DNA of 64,000 bases. Source: Actinotalea endophytica. Its GTDB lineage: Bacteria; Actinomycetota; Actinomycetes; Actinomycetales; Cellulomonadaceae. The stretch lies in the NCBI RefSeq assembly GCF_025717005.1, contig NZ_JAOVZU010000008.1:1-64000 (forward strand). The letters run 5' to 3'. The number at the start of each line of letters is the position of its first letter. Position 1 is the stretch's first letter. Shown piece by piece: positions 1 to 7,811 of this stretch. Both the position numbers and the translations under genes were made by a program. A model generated the notes under the pieces. The model made no database searches. It worked only from the letters and a program-made list of their open reading frames with translations, and was not told where the DNA came from.

Positions 1-111
1 CGCCTGCACACCGAGCTCGGCGACATCCCACCGAGCGAGCACGAGACCAACCACTACCGTCAGATCAGCACCTCGACGACCCTGGAAACCAAAGAACCGA
101 GCCTCCACTGA
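1..111 (+). CDS. IS3-family transposase, C-terminal fragment (runs off left edge)
   Basis: The first 36 codons, read in frame 1 to a TGA, give a tail beginning RLHTELGDIPPSEHE. This matches the extreme C-terminus of IS3-group integrase-type transposases (OrfB), where an R-L-H-x-x-L-G-x-x-P-P-x-E segment follows the last catalytic glutamate. The catalytic DDE residues lie outside the window, so it cannot be told whether the element is complete. No terminal inverted repeat is obvious just downstream. Assignment rests on this short motif only. Confidence 0.7.
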   Translation, partial: RLHTELGDIPPSEHETNHYRQISTSTTLETKEPSLH

Positions 112-186
112 ACCCGGGGCGGTTCACTGCGCAGTCATGACGGTCCACCACTCAACCCGCGGCCCGGGGCGGCAAGGGCAAGGCGG

Positions 187-342
187 GGCCGGGCATCGGC
201 CGGGCAGGACAGGGCCGGGCATCGGCCGGGCAGGACAGGGCCGGGCATCAGCCGGGCAGGACAGGGCCGGGCATCAGCCGGGCAGGACAGGGCCGGGCAT
301 CAGCCGGGCAGGACAGGGCCGGGCATCAGCCGGGCAGGGCAG
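187..342. repeat. 26-bp tandem repeat, six copies
   Basis: Six contiguous 26-bp units start at 187, 213, 239, 265, 291 and 317. Each begins GGCCGGGCAT and ends GGGCAGGACAG. Copies 1-2 carry CGG and copies 3-6 CAG at one position, and the last copy has one more change, so the array grew by recent duplication. No spacers separate the units. It lies in the non-coding gap (112-402) between the transposase tail and the end of the MarC gene; the rest of that gap shows nothing recognisable. Confidence 0.95.
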
Positions 343-402
343 GGACAACGCGAACACGGTCACCGCAGGGCCCGCCCGATCGGCAGCCCTTGCCCGGCCG
401 CC

Positions 403-1023
403 TCAGCCCTCGACGATGAAGGCGCGGATCGCGTCAGCGATCAGCTGGACGGCGATCGCTGCGAGCAGCAGACCTGAGATCCGGGTCACCAGCGTCGTGC
501 CGGTGTCCTTGAGCACGCGGTGCACCGCGCCCGCGAATCGCATCGCGAGCCACAGGCACACGTGCACGCCGATGATCCCCAGCGCGATCGCGATCCACTG
601 GCCGGGCTCGTCCGCTCGCTGGGTGAAGACCATCGTCGCCACGATCGCGCCCGGACCGGCGAGCAGCGGAGTCCCGAGCGGCACCATCGCGACGTTGGCG
701 CCGGTGGCGGACGGCTTCGGCTCCTCGGTCCGGCCGGTCAGCAGCTCCATCGCGACCAGCAGCAGCAGCAGGCCGCCCGATGCCTGCAGCGCGGGCAGCG
801 AGACGTTCATGTAGGCGAGCAGCTGCTGGCCGAACAGCGCGAACGAGACGATCACGCCGAACGCCACCGCGACCGCCTGCCGTGCGGCCCTGCGCCGTTG
901 CCGGTCCTGCAGGCTGCCCGTGAGCGCCAGGAAGATCGGCACGGTGCCCGGCGGGTCCATGATCACGAACAGGGTGACGAACACCTCGGCGAGCAGCTGC
1001 CAGTCCAGAGCGAAGTCGCTCAC
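403..1023 (-). CDS. MarC-family integral membrane protein
   Basis: A 206-residue, six-helix membrane protein of the MarC/NAAT family. Visible family features are the MDPPGTVPIFLAL segment near residue 22, the PLGTPLLAGPGAI signature in the middle and hydrophobic helices throughout; length is typical. Function in this family is poorly defined: some archaeal members take up neutral amino acids, and E. coli MarC is not itself a drug exporter. The GTG start overlaps the TGA of the upstream PHP gene by four bases (GTGA), so the two are translationally coupled. Family assignment is firm; substrate unknown. Confidence 0.9.
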   Translation of the reverse strand: MSDFALDWQLLAEVFVTLFVIMDPPGTVPIFLALTGSLQDRQRRRAARQAVAVAFGVIVSFALFGQQLLAYMNVSLPALQASGGLLLLLVAMELLTGRTEEPKPSATGANVAMVPLGTPLLAGPGAIVATMVFTQRADEPGQWIAIALGIIGVHVCLWLAMRFAGAVHRVLKDTGTTLVTRISGLLLAAIAVQLIADAIRAFIVEG

Positions 1024-1859
1024 CGGATCACCTCCAGCCGTCCCGCGCCCTCGATGAGCTCGAGCACGGTCGGGTCCGTCAGGTGCTCACCCAAACGATT
1101 CGGCTTGCCCGCCCCGTGGTAGTCGCTCGACCCGGTCGCCAGCAGCTCGAACCGGTCCGCGAGCGCCTCCAGCCGGGCCCGCTCGGCGGGCGGGTTGTCC
1201 CGGTGCCACACCTCGAGGCCCGCCAGCCCGGCCCCGACGAACGTCGCGACCTCGGTCTCGGTCACCACTCGGCCGCGCGCGACCGCCCCGGGGTGGGCGA
1301 GCACCGGGACCCCACCGGCCTCCAGGACCAGGCCGATCGCGTCCCGGAGCAGCAACGCGTGGTGCGGGACCCAGTACGGCGACCCGGTCGCCAGCAGCTC
1401 GGAGAACGCCGCCGACCGGTCCGCGACCACACCCAGCGCCACCAGCGCGTCGGCGATGTGCGGGCGCCCGACCGTGGCACCCTCGCCGACCTGCTCCTCG
1501 ACGTCGTCCCAGGTCAGCGGGAAGTCCTTGGCCAGCAGGTCGACCATCGTCCGGGCCCGCTCGTGTCGGGCCGCACGCACCCGCTCCGCCTCGGCCAGCA
1601 GGGCCGGGTGCTCGGGGTCGTGCAGGTAGGAGAGCAGGTGCAGGCTGCGGCCACCGTGCCGGCAGGACAGCTCGACACCGCGCACGAGGGCGACACCGTG
1701 CTCGCGGGCGGCGACCGCCGCCTCCGCCCAGCCGCGCGTGGTGTCGTGATCGGTCAGCGCGACCACGTCCAAGCCCGCGGCGGCGGCCGAGGCGATCACC
1801 CCCGACGGCGGCTCGGTGCCGTCCGAGGCCGCCGAGTGGGCGTGGAGGTCGATGCGCAC
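1020..1859 (-). CDS. PHP-domain metal-dependent phosphoesterase
   Basis: A 279-residue stand-alone PHP-domain protein of the TrpH/YciV group. The four metal-binding PHP motifs are present in order: DLHAHSAASDGT (residues 4-15), LTDHDT near 35, GVELSC near 60, AHPG in the middle, and SSDYHG close to the C-terminus. Characterised relatives are 3',5'-nucleoside bisphosphate phosphatases or 5'-3' exoribonucleases acting on short RNA, so a role in nucleotide or RNA turnover in the cytoplasm is inferred. It is the first gene of a two-gene unit with marC and is divergent from the aminopeptidase gene 33 bp away. Confidence 0.9.
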   Translation of the reverse strand: MRIDLHAHSAASDGTEPPSGVIASAAAAGLDVVALTDHDTTRGWAEAAVAAREHGVALVRGVELSCRHGGRSLHLLSYLHDPEHPALLAEAERVRAARHERARTMVDLLAKDFPLTWDDVEEQVGEGATVGRPHIADALVALGVVADRSAAFSELLATGSPYWVPHHALLLRDAIGLVLEAGGVPVLAHPGAVARGRVVTETEVATFVGAGLAGLEVWHRDNPPAERARLEALADRFELLATGSSDYHGAGKPNRLGEHLTDPTVLELIEGAGRLEVIR

Positions 1860-1892
1860 AGCGTCTCAGCCTAGAGGTGCGACGATGGCCCC

Positions 1893-3425
1893 ATGGCGGA
1901 TGACACCACCCCGGCACCCACGGACAAGGACCAGCCGATCGGCGAGCGCGGCTCCAACCGCTCCCAGCGCCCCACCTCGGAGGCGTTCCGGCAGTTCATG
2001 ACCGAGCAGTGGGGCGGCGGGCGTCCGTCCGTGACGCGGGCGCCGGTGGCCGACCACACGCCCGCCCGGCGCGACCGGATCTCCGAGCTGTTCCCCGGGG
2101 AGCGGCTGGTCGTCCCGGCCGGAGGCCTGGTCACCCGCTCGAACGACACCGACTACCGGTTCCGCCCGCACAGCGCGTTCGCGCACCTCACCGGGCTCGG
2201 CATCGACCTCGAGCCGGACGCCGTGCTCGTGCTGCACCCGCGCGACGAGGACGCCGGCGGCGGGCACGACGCCGTGCTCTACGTGCGGCCGATGGCCGGT
2301 CGGGAGACCGAGGAGTTCTTCGCCGACGCGCGGTACGGCGAGTTCTGGGTCGGCGCACGACCCGGCCTCGAGGACTTCGCGACCCTGACCGGCATCCCGG
2401 TGGAGCACCTCGACCACCTCGTCGACGCGCTCGCCAAGGACGTCGGCGAAGGCGGCGTCCGGATCCGTGTGGTGCGCGAGGCCGACGGCCGGGTCACCGC
2501 ACAGGTCGAGGCGGCGCGGTCCGACGACGGGCTGAGCGACACCGAGCAGGCCGAGGCCGACGACGCCCTCGCCGAGGCGCTCTCCGAGCTGCGCCTCCTC
2601 AAGGACGAGTGGGAGGTCGAGCAGATGCGGGCCGCGATCGCCGCGACCGTCGCAGGCTTCGAGCGCGTGGTGCGCGAGCTCCCGCGCGCCGTGGCCCACC
2701 GCCGCGGCGAGCGCGTCGTCGAGGCCGTCTTCGACGGTCACGCCCGCGAGGAGGGCAACGCGGTCGGCTACGAGACGATCGCCGCGGCCGGCGACCACGC
2801 CACCACGCTGCACTGGATCCGCAACGACGGCGAGGTCCACGAGGGCGACCTGCTGCTGCTCGACGCCGGCGTCGAGGCCGAGAGCCTCTACACCGCGGAC
2901 GTCACCCGCACCCTGCCGATCAGCGGCACCTACTCCGAGGTCCAGCGCCGCGTGTACCAGGCCGTGCTGGACGCCGCCGACGCCGCGTTCGCCGCAGCCG
3001 TGCCCGGAGCGAGGTTCCGCGACGTGCACGCCGCGGCCATGAAGGTCATCGCCGAACGGCTCGCCGAGTGGGGCCTGCTCCCGTGCTCGGCCGAGGAGGC
3101 GCTCGCCCCCGAGGGCCAGTACCACCGCAGGTGGATGGTGCACGGCACCAGCCACCACCTGGGTCTCGACGTGCACGACTGCGCGCAGGCCCGCCGCGAG
3201 CTGTACCTGGACGGCGTGCTCGAGCCGGGGATGATCTTCACGATCGAGCCCGGGCTCTACTTCAAGGCGGACGACCTCGCCGTGCCGGAGGAGTACCGCG
3301 GCATCGGGGTACGGATCGAGGACGACGTGCTGATCACCGCGGACGGCAACGAGAACCTCTCCTCCGCCCTGCCCCGCCGACCGGACGACGTCGAAGCCTG
3401 GATGCGGGCCCTGCAGGCCCGCTGA
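1893..3425 (+). CDS. pepP: Xaa-Pro aminopeptidase (M24B, aminopeptidase P)
   Basis: A 510-residue cytosolic metallopeptidase that removes an N-terminal residue preceding proline. The N-terminal half is the creatinase-type AMP_N domain; the C-terminal pita-bread domain carries the dinuclear metal site. Ligands can be read: Asp324 and Asp336 in the LDAGVEAESLYTADVT stretch, His421 in HGTSHHLGLDVHD (with His417 and His428 at the substrate-side positions), Glu452 in TIEPGLYF and Glu476 in GVRIEDD. All five metal ligands are present, so it should be active. The first 45 residues are a charged, low-complexity extension typical of actinobacterial homologues. It is a single-gene unit. Confidence 0.95.
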   Translation: MADDTTPAPTDKDQPIGERGSNRSQRPTSEAFRQFMTEQWGGGRPSVTRAPVADHTPARRDRISELFPGERLVVPAGGLVTRSNDTDYRFRPHSAFAHLTGLGIDLEPDAVLVLHPRDEDAGGGHDAVLYVRPMAGRETEEFFADARYGEFWVGARPGLEDFATLTGIPVEHLDHLVDALAKDVGEGGVRIRVVREADGRVTAQVEAARSDDGLSDTEQAEADDALAEALSELRLLKDEWEVEQMRAAIAATVAGFERVVRELPRAVAHRRGERVVEAVFDGHAREEGNAVGYETIAAAGDHATTLHWIRNDGEVHEGDLLLLDAGVEAESLYTADVTRTLPISGTYSEVQRRVYQAVLDAADAAFAAAVPGARFRDVHAAAMKVIAERLAEWGLLPCSAEEALAPEGQYHRRWMVHGTSHHLGLDVHDCAQARRELYLDGVLEPGMIFTIEPGLYFKADDLAVPEEYRGIGVRIEDDVLITADGNENLSSALPRRPDDVEAWMRALQAR

Positions 3426-3445
3426 CCGGCCCGCCCGGCGTCACC

Positions 3446-3760
3446 TCACTCGGGCAGCCGCCCGGCGTCCTTCAAGGCGCGACGCAGGAGCCACTCAACG
3501 TGCGCGTTGGTGGACCGCAGGTCGTCGGCCGCCCAGCGGGTCAACGCCTCGTGCAGGGCAGGGTCGAGCCGCAGCAGCATGGCGGTGCGGTCGCGCTTGG
3601 CCCGCTTGCTGCCCGCGTGCTTGCCGTCCGGGTACTTCCCGTCGCCCTTGCCGTCAGCCTTGCCGGCCGCCCGCTTCGCGCCGGCCCGCCGGTCCGCAGG
3701 CGCGGGCGCCCGGTCGGGCGGAGGAGCTCCCCCGTCCGGCCGGGCGCCGTCCTTGCTCAT
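3446..3760 (-). CDS. small ribbon-helix-helix (Arc/HicB-like) protein
   Basis: A 104-residue protein starting at the ATG at 3758-3760 (MSKDGARPDGG). Residues 1-58 are a basic, Pro/Lys/Gly-rich region with repeated DGK motifs. Residues 59-104 (TAMLLRLDPALHEALTRWA...) fit a ribbon-helix-helix fold: a short beta strand and two helices as in Arc and HicB antitoxin tails. It lies 10 bp downstream of the SPFH gene on the same strand and must share its transcript. It could bind the palindrome upstream of the operon; that is inference. No toxin partner is next to it. Confidence 0.75.
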   Translation of the reverse strand: MSKDGARPDGGAPPPDRAPAPADRRAGAKRAAGKADGKGDGKYPDGKHAGSKRAKRDRTAMLLRLDPALHEALTRWAADDLRSTNAHVEWLLRRALKDAGRLPE

Positions 3761-3770
3761 CAGCCGCGAC

Positions 3771-4709
3771 TCACTGGTAGAGCGTCCCGGTGTTGACCAC
3801 CGGCGTGACCCGCGCGTCGCCGCACAGCACGACGAGCAGGTTCGAGACCATCGAGGCCTTCCGCTCCTCGTCGAGCTCGATGCTCGTGGTCTCCTCGAGC
3901 CGCTCCAGGGCCATCTCGACCATGCCGACCGCACCCTCGACGATCCGGGCGCGAGCCGCCACCACGGCGTTGGCCTGCTGACGCTGGAGCATCGCCTGAG
4001 CGATCTCCGGGGCGTAGGCGAGGTGGCTGATCCGGGTCTCGACGATCTCCACGCCGGCCACCGACACGCGTGCCGCGACCTCCTCGGCGAGCTCGCCCGA
4101 CACGGCGTCCGTCGAGCCGCGGAGCGACTCCTCGCCCTCGCCACCGTCGTAGGGGTAGGTCCCCGCGACGTGCCGGACCGCGGCCTCGGACTGGGTCTCG
4201 ACGAACTCGTCGTACTCCTCGACCGCGAAGCTGGCCTTGGCGGTGTCGGCGACCTGCCACACCACGATGGCCGCGATCTCGACCGGGTTGCCCGACGCGT
4301 CGTTGACCTTCATCCGCGCGGTCTCGAAGTTGCGGACCCGCACCGACACCGACCTGCGTGTGCTCAGCGGGACCGTCCAGACCAGGCCAGGCCGGCGGAC
4401 CGTGCCGACGTAGCGGCCGAAGAACTGCACGACCCGGGTGCGGCCCGGCGGGACGACGGTCAGCGAGCTGAGCTGGACGGCGGCGAGCAGGGCGAGCAGC
4501 ACGCCGCCGAACGCGTAGGCATCGCTGCTCCCGGTCGCCTGCTCGGCCAGGACGAACATCCAGACGGCGAGCCCACCGAAGATGACGCCGACCAGCAGGC
4601 CGAGGAAGCCGTCGGCCTGCCAGGCTCGACGCTCGGCGATCTCGACGACGGTGCCGTCCCGACCGACGGGCCGGGTGGTGGGGGTCAGGTCGCGCTCGGC
4701 GACGGACAT
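3771..4709 (-). CDS. SPFH/Band 7 domain membrane protein
   Basis: A 312-residue protein starting at the ATG at 4707-4709, preceded by an AGGAG-type ribosome site; the open frame continues upstream but has no supporting signal. Two hydrophobic segments (about residues 34-53 and 65-85) anchor it in the membrane. They are followed by the Band 7 domain ([20 protein letters not shown] onward) and a coiled, Ala/Arg/Glu-rich stretch ([26 protein letters not shown], split here as one helix near residues 225-260). SPFH proteins form large membrane-associated rings that organise membrane domains or regulate proteases; the partner here is unknown. It is co-transcribed with the downstream ribbon-helix-helix gene. 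Confidence 0.9.
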   Translation of the reverse strand: MSVAERDLTPTTRPVGRDGTVVEIAERRAWQADGFLGLLVGVIFGGLAVWMFVLAEQATGSSDAYAFGGVLLALLAAVQLSSLTVVPPGRTRVVQFFGRYVGTVRRPGLVWTVPLSTRRSVSVRVRNFETARMKVNDASGNPVEIAAIVVWQVADTAKASFAVEEYDEFVETQSEAAVRHVAGTYPYDGGEGEESLRGSTDAVSGELAEEVAARVSVAGVEIVETRISHLAYAPEIAQAMLQRQQANAVVAARARIVEGAVGMVEMALERLEETTSIELDEERKASMVSNLLVVLCGDARVTPVVNTGTLYQ

Positions 4710-4784
4710 GACGGTGCTCCTTGCGATCCATGGTGCGGAACAACCGCGCACCCGGGTGTCGGATGCAACGCGCATCGACAGCAA

Positions 4785-4796
4785 AGTGATATCACT
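4785..4796. promoter_or_regulatory. perfect 12-bp palindrome upstream of the SPFH operon
   Basis: AGTGATATCACT is a perfect dyad in an AT-rich pocket (AAAGTGATATCACTCT) 76 bp upstream of the SPFH start. AT-rich dyads are rare in this GC-rich window. Position and symmetry suit an operator for a dimeric repressor; the ribbon-helix-helix protein of the same operon is a natural candidate, but binding is not shown. Confidence 0.6.
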
Positions 4797-4834
4797 CTGC
4801 GATCGACGGAGGCCAGCCCTTCTCGGGAGCAGGA

Positions 4835-4865
4835 CACCCCGTGTCCGGGAGCCGGACACGGGGTG
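4835..4865 (-). terminator. hairpin terminator after the general stress protein gene
   Basis: CACCCCGTGTCCGG pairs perfectly with CCGGACACGGGGTG across a 3-nt loop (14-bp stem). It begins 10 bp beyond the stop codon of the gene at 4875-5750 and ahead of the SPFH promoter region. There is no U-tract, as is common for terminators in GC-rich actinobacteria. Confidence 0.75.
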
Positions 4866-4874
4866 CAGCGAGTC

Positions 4875-5750
4875 TCAGGACTGAGGTCCGGCCGGCGGCT
4901 GCGTCGGGGGCGTGGGCGGCTGGGCGGGCGGCTGGTCCGGCGGCGTGTCACGCCGGGGAGGGCCGGCCTGGGTCGGCGGCGCGGGCTGTGCCCGCGGGGA
5001 GTCCTGGGTCGGCGGCTGTGCCGGCGGCTGTGCCGGCGGCTGTGCCGGCGGCTGTGCCGGCGGCGTGTCCTGGGGCTGCGGCAGCGTCGGCGAGGCGGGC
5101 TGCGTCGGCGGCGCGGGCCGGGTCGACGGACCCGGCTGGCCGGCGACCGGCGGCATCGGCCCCGACGGGGGCACCGGGCCGGCGCCGGGCGGGGTCGGCC
5201 GGTCGTACCCCGGCTGCGACGGCGAGCCGGTCATCGGCGCGACCGGCGGCTGGAGCCCCCCGCGGCCGACGCCGGGACCGCCCTCGGCGAGCAGCAGCTG
5301 CCGAGCCTGGCCCGAGACCTCGGGCGCGCAGAGCAGCGCATAGCTCGTCGCGACGATCTGGCTGGACGACGTGAAGTCCCGCTTCCGGCCGGTGAGCGCG
5401 TACGCGGCGAGCGAGAAGAGGATGCCGAAGCCGGCGCCGAGCGTGACGCCGAGCGTGATCGGCTGGAGCGTGCCGGCCTGGCTGAACATCGACAGCAGGA
5501 GCCCGAAGAGCAACCCGAACCAGGCGCCGGACGCCAGGCCACCGATCGCGATCCGCGAGTAGGTCAGGCGCCCCGTGATCCGCTCGACCATCCGCAGGTC
5601 GGTGCCGACGATCGTCACGTGCTGCACCGGGAAGGCCTTGTCGGACAGCAGGTCCACGGCCTTCTGCGCCTCGAGGTACGTCGCGTAGGCCGCGATCTGC
5701 TCACCGTGGGGCAGCGTCGGCAGGACCGGAGGGCGAACGGAGCTCGACAT
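4875..5750 (-). CDS. general stress (YflT-like) membrane protein with Pro-rich tail
   Basis: A 291-residue protein starting at the ATG at 5748-5750 (MSSSVRPPVLPTLPHGEQIA). Residues 15-60 carry the YflT/general-stress-protein fold (AAYATYLEAQKAVDLLSDK... VTIVGTDLRMVERITGRLTY). Two membrane helices follow (about 65-85 and 92-115). The last 150 residues are Pro/Gln/Ala-rich and contain several PAQP repeats, presumably an extended cytoplasmic tail. The open frame runs further upstream, but homology starts at this methionine. Related actinobacterial proteins are annotated as general stress proteins without a defined biochemical role. Its transcript ends at the hairpin at 4835-4865. Confidence 0.85.
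   Translation of the reverse strand: MSSSVRPPVLPTLPHGEQIAAYATYLEAQKAVDLLSDKAFPVQHVTIVGTDLRMVERITGRLTYSRIAIGGLASGAWFGLLFGLLLSMFSQAGTLQPITLGVTLGAGFGILFSLAAYALTGRKRDFTSSSQIVATSYALLCAPEVSGQARQLLLAEGGPGVGRGGLQPPVAPMTGSPSQPGYDRPTPPGAGPVPPSGPMPPVAGQPGPSTRPAPPTQPASPTLPQPQDTPPAQPPAQPPAQPPAQPPTQDSPRAQPAPPTQAGPPRRDTPPDQPPAQPPTPPTQPPAGPQS
5011..5058. repeat. four 12-bp units coding PAQP repeats
   Basis: Four exact copies of GGCGGCTGTGCC lie at 5011, 5023, 5035 and 5047, inside the gene above. On the coding strand they read as repeated Gly/Pro codons giving the AQPP tetrapeptide. Unit length is a multiple of three, so copy-number slippage would lengthen or shorten the tail without breaking the frame. Confidence 0.9.
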
Positions 5751-5957
5751 GAGTCGATTGTCCCCCGATCCGCTGGACGATCGCACGGTATCCGCTGGGC
5801 GCCCGCTGAGCGGATCCTCGGAGCGCGCTCCGCGCCGCCCGTACGCGTGCACCCGCGGAGCTGCGCGGCGCCCCCAGCACGGCACCGGGCGAACCCGGCC
5901 CACCCCGTGCGGTGCGGCACCGGGCCGCCCAGCACGGCCACGGTTACCCTGACAGCC

Positions 5958-7241
5958 GTGAGCACCCGGGTCTTTGCTGCGCGCCTGGCCGGGACCGCCG
6001 TCTTCGACCCCATCGGCGACCAGGTGGGCCGGGTCCGGGACGTCGTCGTCCTGGTCCGCCCGCAGGGCCTGCCGCGCGCCACCGGGCTCGTGGTCGAGGT
6101 CGCCGGGCGCCGCCGCGTCTTCCTGCCGCTGACCCGGATCACGAGCATCGACGCCGGCCAGGTGATCTCCACGGGCCTGCTGAACATGCGCCGGTTCACC
6201 CAGCGCCCCACCGAGACCCTGGTGATCGGCGAGCTCCTCGACCGCCGGGTCGAGCTCTCCGACGACTCCGGCCCCGCCACGATCGTCGACGTCGCGATCG
6301 AGCAGCAGCGCAACCGCGACTGGCTGGTCGCCAAGCTCTACGTGCGGCGCGGCGCCGGCGGTGGCGGCCTGATCCGGCGACGCGGCGAGACGTTCCTGGT
6401 GGACACCGGGGACGTACGGTCGCTGGCCGGCGACAACGCCGCGCAGGGAGCCGAGCTGCTGCTGGCGTCGTACGAGGACCTCAAGCCGGCCGACCTCGCC
6501 GACGTCCTGCACGACATGGCCGACACCCGTCGGCTCGAGGTCGCCGCCGCGCTGCCCAACGAGCGGCTCGCCGACGTGCTCGAGGAGCTTCCGGAGGACG
6601 ACCAGGTCGAGATCCTCACCGGCCTCGACCTGGACCGCGCAGCCGACGTGCTCGACGCCATGCAGCCCGACGACGCCGCGGACCTGCTCTCCGAGATGCC
6701 GACCGAGAAGGCGACCGAGCTCCTCGAGCTCATGGAGCCGGAGGAGGCGCGCGACGTCCGCCGCCTGCTCGCCTACGACGACGAGAGCGCCGGCGGCCTG
6801 ATGACGACCGAGCCTGTCGTGCTCGGCCCGGAGACCCCGATCGCACAGGCGCTGGCGCACGTGCGGCGCCAGGACCTCACACCGGCGCTGGCGTCGATGG
6901 TGTTCGTCGTCCGCCCGCCGCTGGAGACCCCGACCGGCCGGTTCCTCGGCGTGGTGCACATCCAGCGGCTGCTGCGCGAGGCGCCGCACGACCCGATCGG
7001 CGGGCTGCTCGACACCGAGATCGAGGCCGTGCCGGCCGACGCCCCCCTGTCCACCGTGACGCGGCTGCTGGCGACGTACAACCTGCTCGCCCTGCCGGTG
7101 ATCGACGACGCCAAGCGCCTGCTCGGCGCGGTCAGCGTCGACGACGTGCTCGACCACCTGCTGCCGGAGGACTGGCGCGAGGCCGAGCCGGAGGAAGCCG
7201 ACCGGGCGATGGAGGAGCAGCGGGAGGCCGGCCGTGCCTGA
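5958..7241 (+). CDS. MgtE-like intracellular domain protein (PRC barrel, MgtE_N, CBS pair)
   Basis: A 427-residue protein from the GTG at 5958 (VSTRVFAARLAGTAVFDPIGDQVGRV). Order of parts: two PRC-barrel-like segments (about 1-170), the superhelical MgtE N-domain (about 185-290, with repeated ADVLDAMQPDDAADLLSEMP-type motifs) and two CBS domains (about 290-420, starting SAGGLMTTEPVVLG). In MgtE Mg2+ channels these parts form the cytosolic magnesium sensor, but here the protein stops before the five-helix channel. It therefore probably acts as a regulator or sensor rather than a transporter. Its end overlaps the start of the DUF1003 gene by 8 bases, suggesting a joint function with that membrane protein. 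Confidence 0.9.
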   Translation: MSTRVFAARLAGTAVFDPIGDQVGRVRDVVVLVRPQGLPRATGLVVEVAGRRRVFLPLTRITSIDAGQVISTGLLNMRRFTQRPTETLVIGELLDRRVELSDDSGPATIVDVAIEQQRNRDWLVAKLYVRRGAGGGGLIRRRGETFLVDTGDVRSLAGDNAAQGAELLLASYEDLKPADLADVLHDMADTRRLEVAAALPNERLADVLEELPEDDQVEILTGLDLDRAADVLDAMQPDDAADLLSEMPTEKATELLELMEPEEARDVRRLLAYDDESAGGLMTTEPVVLGPETPIAQALAHVRRQDLTPALASMVFVVRPPLETPTGRFLGVVHIQRLLREAPHDPIGGLLDTEIEAVPADAPLSTVTRLLATYNLLALPVIDDAKRLLGAVSVDDVLDHLLPEDWREAEPEEADRAMEEQREAGRA

Positions 7242-7734
7242 CCGCCTGGACCAGCCCAAGGAGAGCGGTCGCTCATGGCGCCCGCGCCTGGACCCTGACG
7301 TCGTCGGCCGGGGTGCGGAAGCGTTCGCCCGGTTCATGGGCACAGGACGCTTCCTGCTCTACATGACGGCTTTCGTCTTCGTGTGGGTCGTGCTCAACGC
7401 CGTGGCGCTGTGGGGCCTGCGCTGGGACCCGTACCCGTTCATCCTGCTCAACCTGTTCTTCTCGGTGCAGGCGTCCTACGCCGCACCGCTGATCCTGCTC
7501 GCGCAGAACCGCCAGGACGACCGGGACCGGGTAGCACTCGAGCAGGACCGCCAACGCGCGGAGCGGTCGCTCGCCGACACCGAGTACCTCGCCCGTGAGA
7601 TCGCCGCACTGCGCATCGCCGTGTCCGAGGTCGCGACCCGCGACTTCGTCCGCTCCGAGCTCCGGAACCTCCTGGAGGACCTCGAGGCGAGGGACGAGCC
7701 CGAGCCCGGTCCGGACGAGGCCCCACCCGCCTGA
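7234..7734 (+). CDS. DUF1003 membrane protein
   Basis: A 166-residue protein starting with a GTG that overlaps the previous gene. It has two close membrane helices (about residues 38-60 and 66-90; FVWVVLNAVALWGL and YPFILLNLFFSVQASYAAPLI, read as separate motifs) and a long charged, helical C-terminal domain (QDDRDRVALEQDRQRAERSL...), the hallmark of DUF1003. Biochemical function is not established for the family. The overlap with the MgtE_N/CBS protein is typical of actinobacteria and suggests that the two form one membrane-linked complex. Confidence 0.92.
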   Translation: MPDRLDQPKESGRSWRPRLDPDVVGRGAEAFARFMGTGRFLLYMTAFVFVWVVLNAVALWGLRWDPYPFILLNLFFSVQASYAAPLILLAQNRQDDRDRVALEQDRQRAERSLADTEYLAREIAALRIAVSEVATRDFVRSELRNLLEDLEARDEPEPGPDEAPPA

Positions 7735-7811
7735 GCACGTTCCACCCATACCCCTGGCGGTACGCCCTCGGGCCCACGAGCCTCCCCGGAGCCCGACCTA
7801 GGATGGCCCCC

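Noticed and set aside
187-342. CRISPR array
   Set aside because: Units are contiguous with no spacers, and no cas gene is near.
3507-5957. Long plus-strand frame leading into the MgtE/CBS gene
   Set aside because: The upstream part is antisense to the SPFH and stress protein genes and is low complexity; homology begins at the GTG at 5958.
4875-7343. An 822-residue form of the stress protein
   Set aside because: The additional part is antisense to the MgtE/CBS gene; homology and composition change at the ATG at 5750.
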